A DNA stretch of 6,036 nt from NCBI GenBank assembly GCA_014728185.1, contig WJMB01000181.1, forward strand, positions 1 through 6,036. Reading direction: 5' to 3'. A program made the position numbers and the translations under genes. The stretch is from Candidatus Coatesiibacteriota bacterium (GTDB taxonomy: Bacteria; RBG-13-66-14). Below are positions 4,523 to 6,036 of the stretch, in pieces; within the stretch, counting starts at the first letter, position 1, and each line of letters starts with the position of its first letter. The notes below the pieces were generated by a model, which was not told where the DNA came from, made no database searches, and was given only the letters and a program-made list of their open reading frames with translations.

Positions 4523-6036
4523 AAGGCGGCGGCCAGCTCTTCGAGGCGGCGGGCCTCGGCACGGCGGCCCAAGCCGCGCTGCAGATCGGCCTCCAGGCGG
4601 TAGAGGCGCGGCTCCTCGGGCAGCAATGCTTGCAGGCGCCGGGTCTCGAAGAGGGCGCCGTCTATATCCCAGCCCTGGGCGCGCAGCTTGACACCCAGGA
4701 TCAGGGCCTCGAGGTCGCCGGGACAGTGTCGCAGATGAAGCTCCAGGGCGGTGCGGGCGCGGGGATCGTTCTCCCGGTAACGGCACTGGGCCAGCCACCA
4801 GGCGCTGCGGCGCAGGTCGCCTACCTCGGTGAGGATCTCTTCGAACAGCCGCCCGGCGCTGCCATAGACACCGTTGTTGTAAAGCTCGGCGGCCAGATTG
4901 TAGTTCTCGACGGCGTCGACCACCCGCCCCAGGCGATCGTCGGACAATGCGACGAAGGGCGATTCGGCGTCGAATAAGGGGCTGTAGGGGCCGACGGCGG
5001 GAAGCGACGCGGCAGCACCGGCCAGGCGGCGGGACTGTTCGTCGCCGTAGAAGTAGTCCGCGGCGGCGGGCTCGCCCACCGTGAAGATGCGGAAGGAGGT
5101 TGTCTGGTGCGCCAGCCGCAAGCCCGTCGGGTTTTCCGGTTCCAGGCAGAGGACGCTCAGGGCCTCGCCGGGGTCGGACTCGAGGGCGTCGGCGTTGTAG
5201 CGCGCCGATTCGGGTCCGGCGTCCAGGTGGTCGGCGGCGCTGACTATCAGGTAATCGACGCCCCAGGAGCGAAGCAGATTCTCAAACAACACCGTATCAG
5301 CGAACATTGCCTTACTGAAGAATTCGGAGCGGAGACGGACCCGGGGGGATTCCCAGATCGAGTGCAGAGCGATGGGTCGCTCGGTCTTCAACAGCAGCAT
5401 CGGGGCGAGATTGTAGCGCGCGGCGATTACGGCGTCGGGGGGCGTGTTGGCCGACAGCCAGTCGGCGACGGCGTCGAGCTCGCCGCCCAGGTCGTGGGGC
5501 CAGGCGGGCTCCGGCGGTGCGATGTCGTCGAGGACGTCCTTGACGAGGTTGTGCCTGTCCAGAAACAGGGCCTGGAACAGGGCGCTCAGGGTCAGCAGCC
5601 CGAGGAGCCAGGGGCCGGGCCGCAGCTTGCCGGGCCGCCACTCGGCCAGGCTCGCAGCCGTCACGGCGGCCAGGGGGGCGAAGAAGACGGCCAGTCGTGA
5701 GAAGAGCAGGCCGCCCATCAGGAATCCGGCCAAGAGAATCAGAACGAAGAGCGCCGCCGGGCTCTGCTCGCCGCGGCGCAGGCGGACGATCAGCAACGCC
5801 GCTCCGCCCAGACCAAGGGGCAGAAGCAGCCAGTTGGCGTGGAGGAAATCGTAGGCGCTCGGGCTGGCGAAGGGTCCGCTCCACAGCGCTGAGGTCGTCC
5901 AGTCCAGCGCCGCCGGGTCAGGAGGCTTGACCCCCAAATTCACCAGCTTGGCGACCAACAGGGAGTAGATGTGGTTGAACTGACCGCCGTGCCCGGCGCC
6001 GAGCAAGCGGCCCAGCAGAACCACCGCGATCGTCCA
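4507..6036 (-). CDS. GT-C-type membrane glycosyltransferase (STT3/DPY19-like) with TPR-like C-terminus, N-terminus beyond window
   Basis: 509 residues are visible, with no stop up to the right edge; upstream codons at 6036-6025 read WTIA, so the true start lies outside. Four hydrophobic segments stand out at about 68-86, 93-111, 114-131 and 142-159, with a loop before them containing HIYSLLVAKLVNLGVKPPDP (22-41) and LWSGPFASPS (51-60). A soluble domain follows with DWLSANTPPDAV (192-203), ERPIALHSIWES (219-230) and WGVDYLIVS (258-266). This order matches the end of the membrane part and the start of the soluble part of STT3 and especially DPY19 proteins (NTP-DAV, T-RPI-H, then GV-Y-IV). The last roughly 140 residues are helical and TPR-like (NYNLAAELYNNGVYGSAGRL, then LFEEIL). 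Family function: transfer of a sugar from a polyprenyl-phosphate carrier on the outer membrane face. The catalytic N-terminal loop with acidic residues is not in view, so activity cannot be judged. A plain GT39/PMT-like protein is the alternative. Confidence 0.65.
   Translation of the reverse strand, partial: WTIAVVLLGRLLGAGHGGQFNHIYSLLVAKLVNLGVKPPDPAALDWTTSALWSGPFASPSAYDFLHANWLLLPLGLGGAALLIVRLRRGEQSPAALFVLILLAGFLMGGLLFSRLAVFFAPLAAVTAASLAEWRPGKLRPGPWLLGLLTLSALFQALFLDRHNLVKDVLDDIAPPEPAWPHDLGGELDAVADWLSANTPPDAVIAARYNLAPMLLLKTERPIALHSIWESPRVRLRSEFFSKAMFADTVLFENLLRSWGVDYLIVSAADHLDAGPESARYNADALESDPGEALSVLCLEPENPTGLRLAHQTTSFRIFTVGEPAAADYFYGDEQSRRLAGAAASLPAVGPYSPLFDAESPFVALSDDRLGRVVDAVENYNLAAELYNNGVYGSAGRLFEEILTEVGDLRRSAWWLAQCRYRENDPRARTALELHLRHCPGDLEALILGVKLRAQGWDIDGALFETRRLQALLPEEPRLYRLEADLQRGLGRRAEARRLEELAAALEVTP

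Noticed and set aside
4511..4798. N-terminal extension of the FAD protein in the same frame
   Set aside because: It overlaps the 3' part of the membrane gene, is low-complexity, and would place the GxGxxG motif over 100 residues in. The GTG at 4510 has a good ribosome binding site.

Overview
The window comes from a GC-rich bacterial genome, probably an uncultivated or little-studied lineage. Coding is dense, third codon positions are strongly G/C-biased and all genes lie on the minus strand. No taxonomic marker gene is present, so I do not name a phylum. The gene content is that of a cell-surface or extracellular polysaccharide / glycoconjugate locus.

Layout in the direction of transcription (right to left): (1) 6036-4507, the C-terminal part of a polytopic membrane protein with a GT-C (STT3/DPY19-like) architecture and a TPR-like tail, open at the right edge; (2) 4510-3101, an FAD-dependent protein of the HemY/UDP-galactopyranose-mutase-like group (COG1232 type), whose GTG start overlaps the previous stop in a GTGA junction; (3) 3100-2456, a 645-base non-coding stretch; (4) 2455-1091, a GT4-like glycosyltransferase; (5) 1059-1, a clear paralogue of gene 4, open at the left edge. 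Genes 1-2 form one translationally coupled unit. Genes 4-5, 31 bases apart, form a second.

The most notable part is the intergenic stretch. At 2881-3092 it holds a nested, 212-base dyad-symmetric element. Its 20-base perfect inverted arms each contain a full consensus sigma-54 (-24/-12) promoter, TGGCACG-N4-TTGC(A/T). The two promoters face each other. The leftward one could drive the two glycosyltransferases through a leader of about 560 nt. The rightward one would run antisense into the FAD gene. Next to this lie an AT-rich island (about 2520-2640), the likely site of a more ordinary promoter, and a possible decayed glycosyltransferase N-terminus (about 2640-2745).

Inferred joint role: the membrane GT-C protein would use a lipid-linked sugar, the FAD enzyme could make or modify a sugar precursor, and the two cytoplasmic GT4 enzymes would add sugars to a growing glycan. 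The families are well supported; exact substrates are not visible in the sequence.
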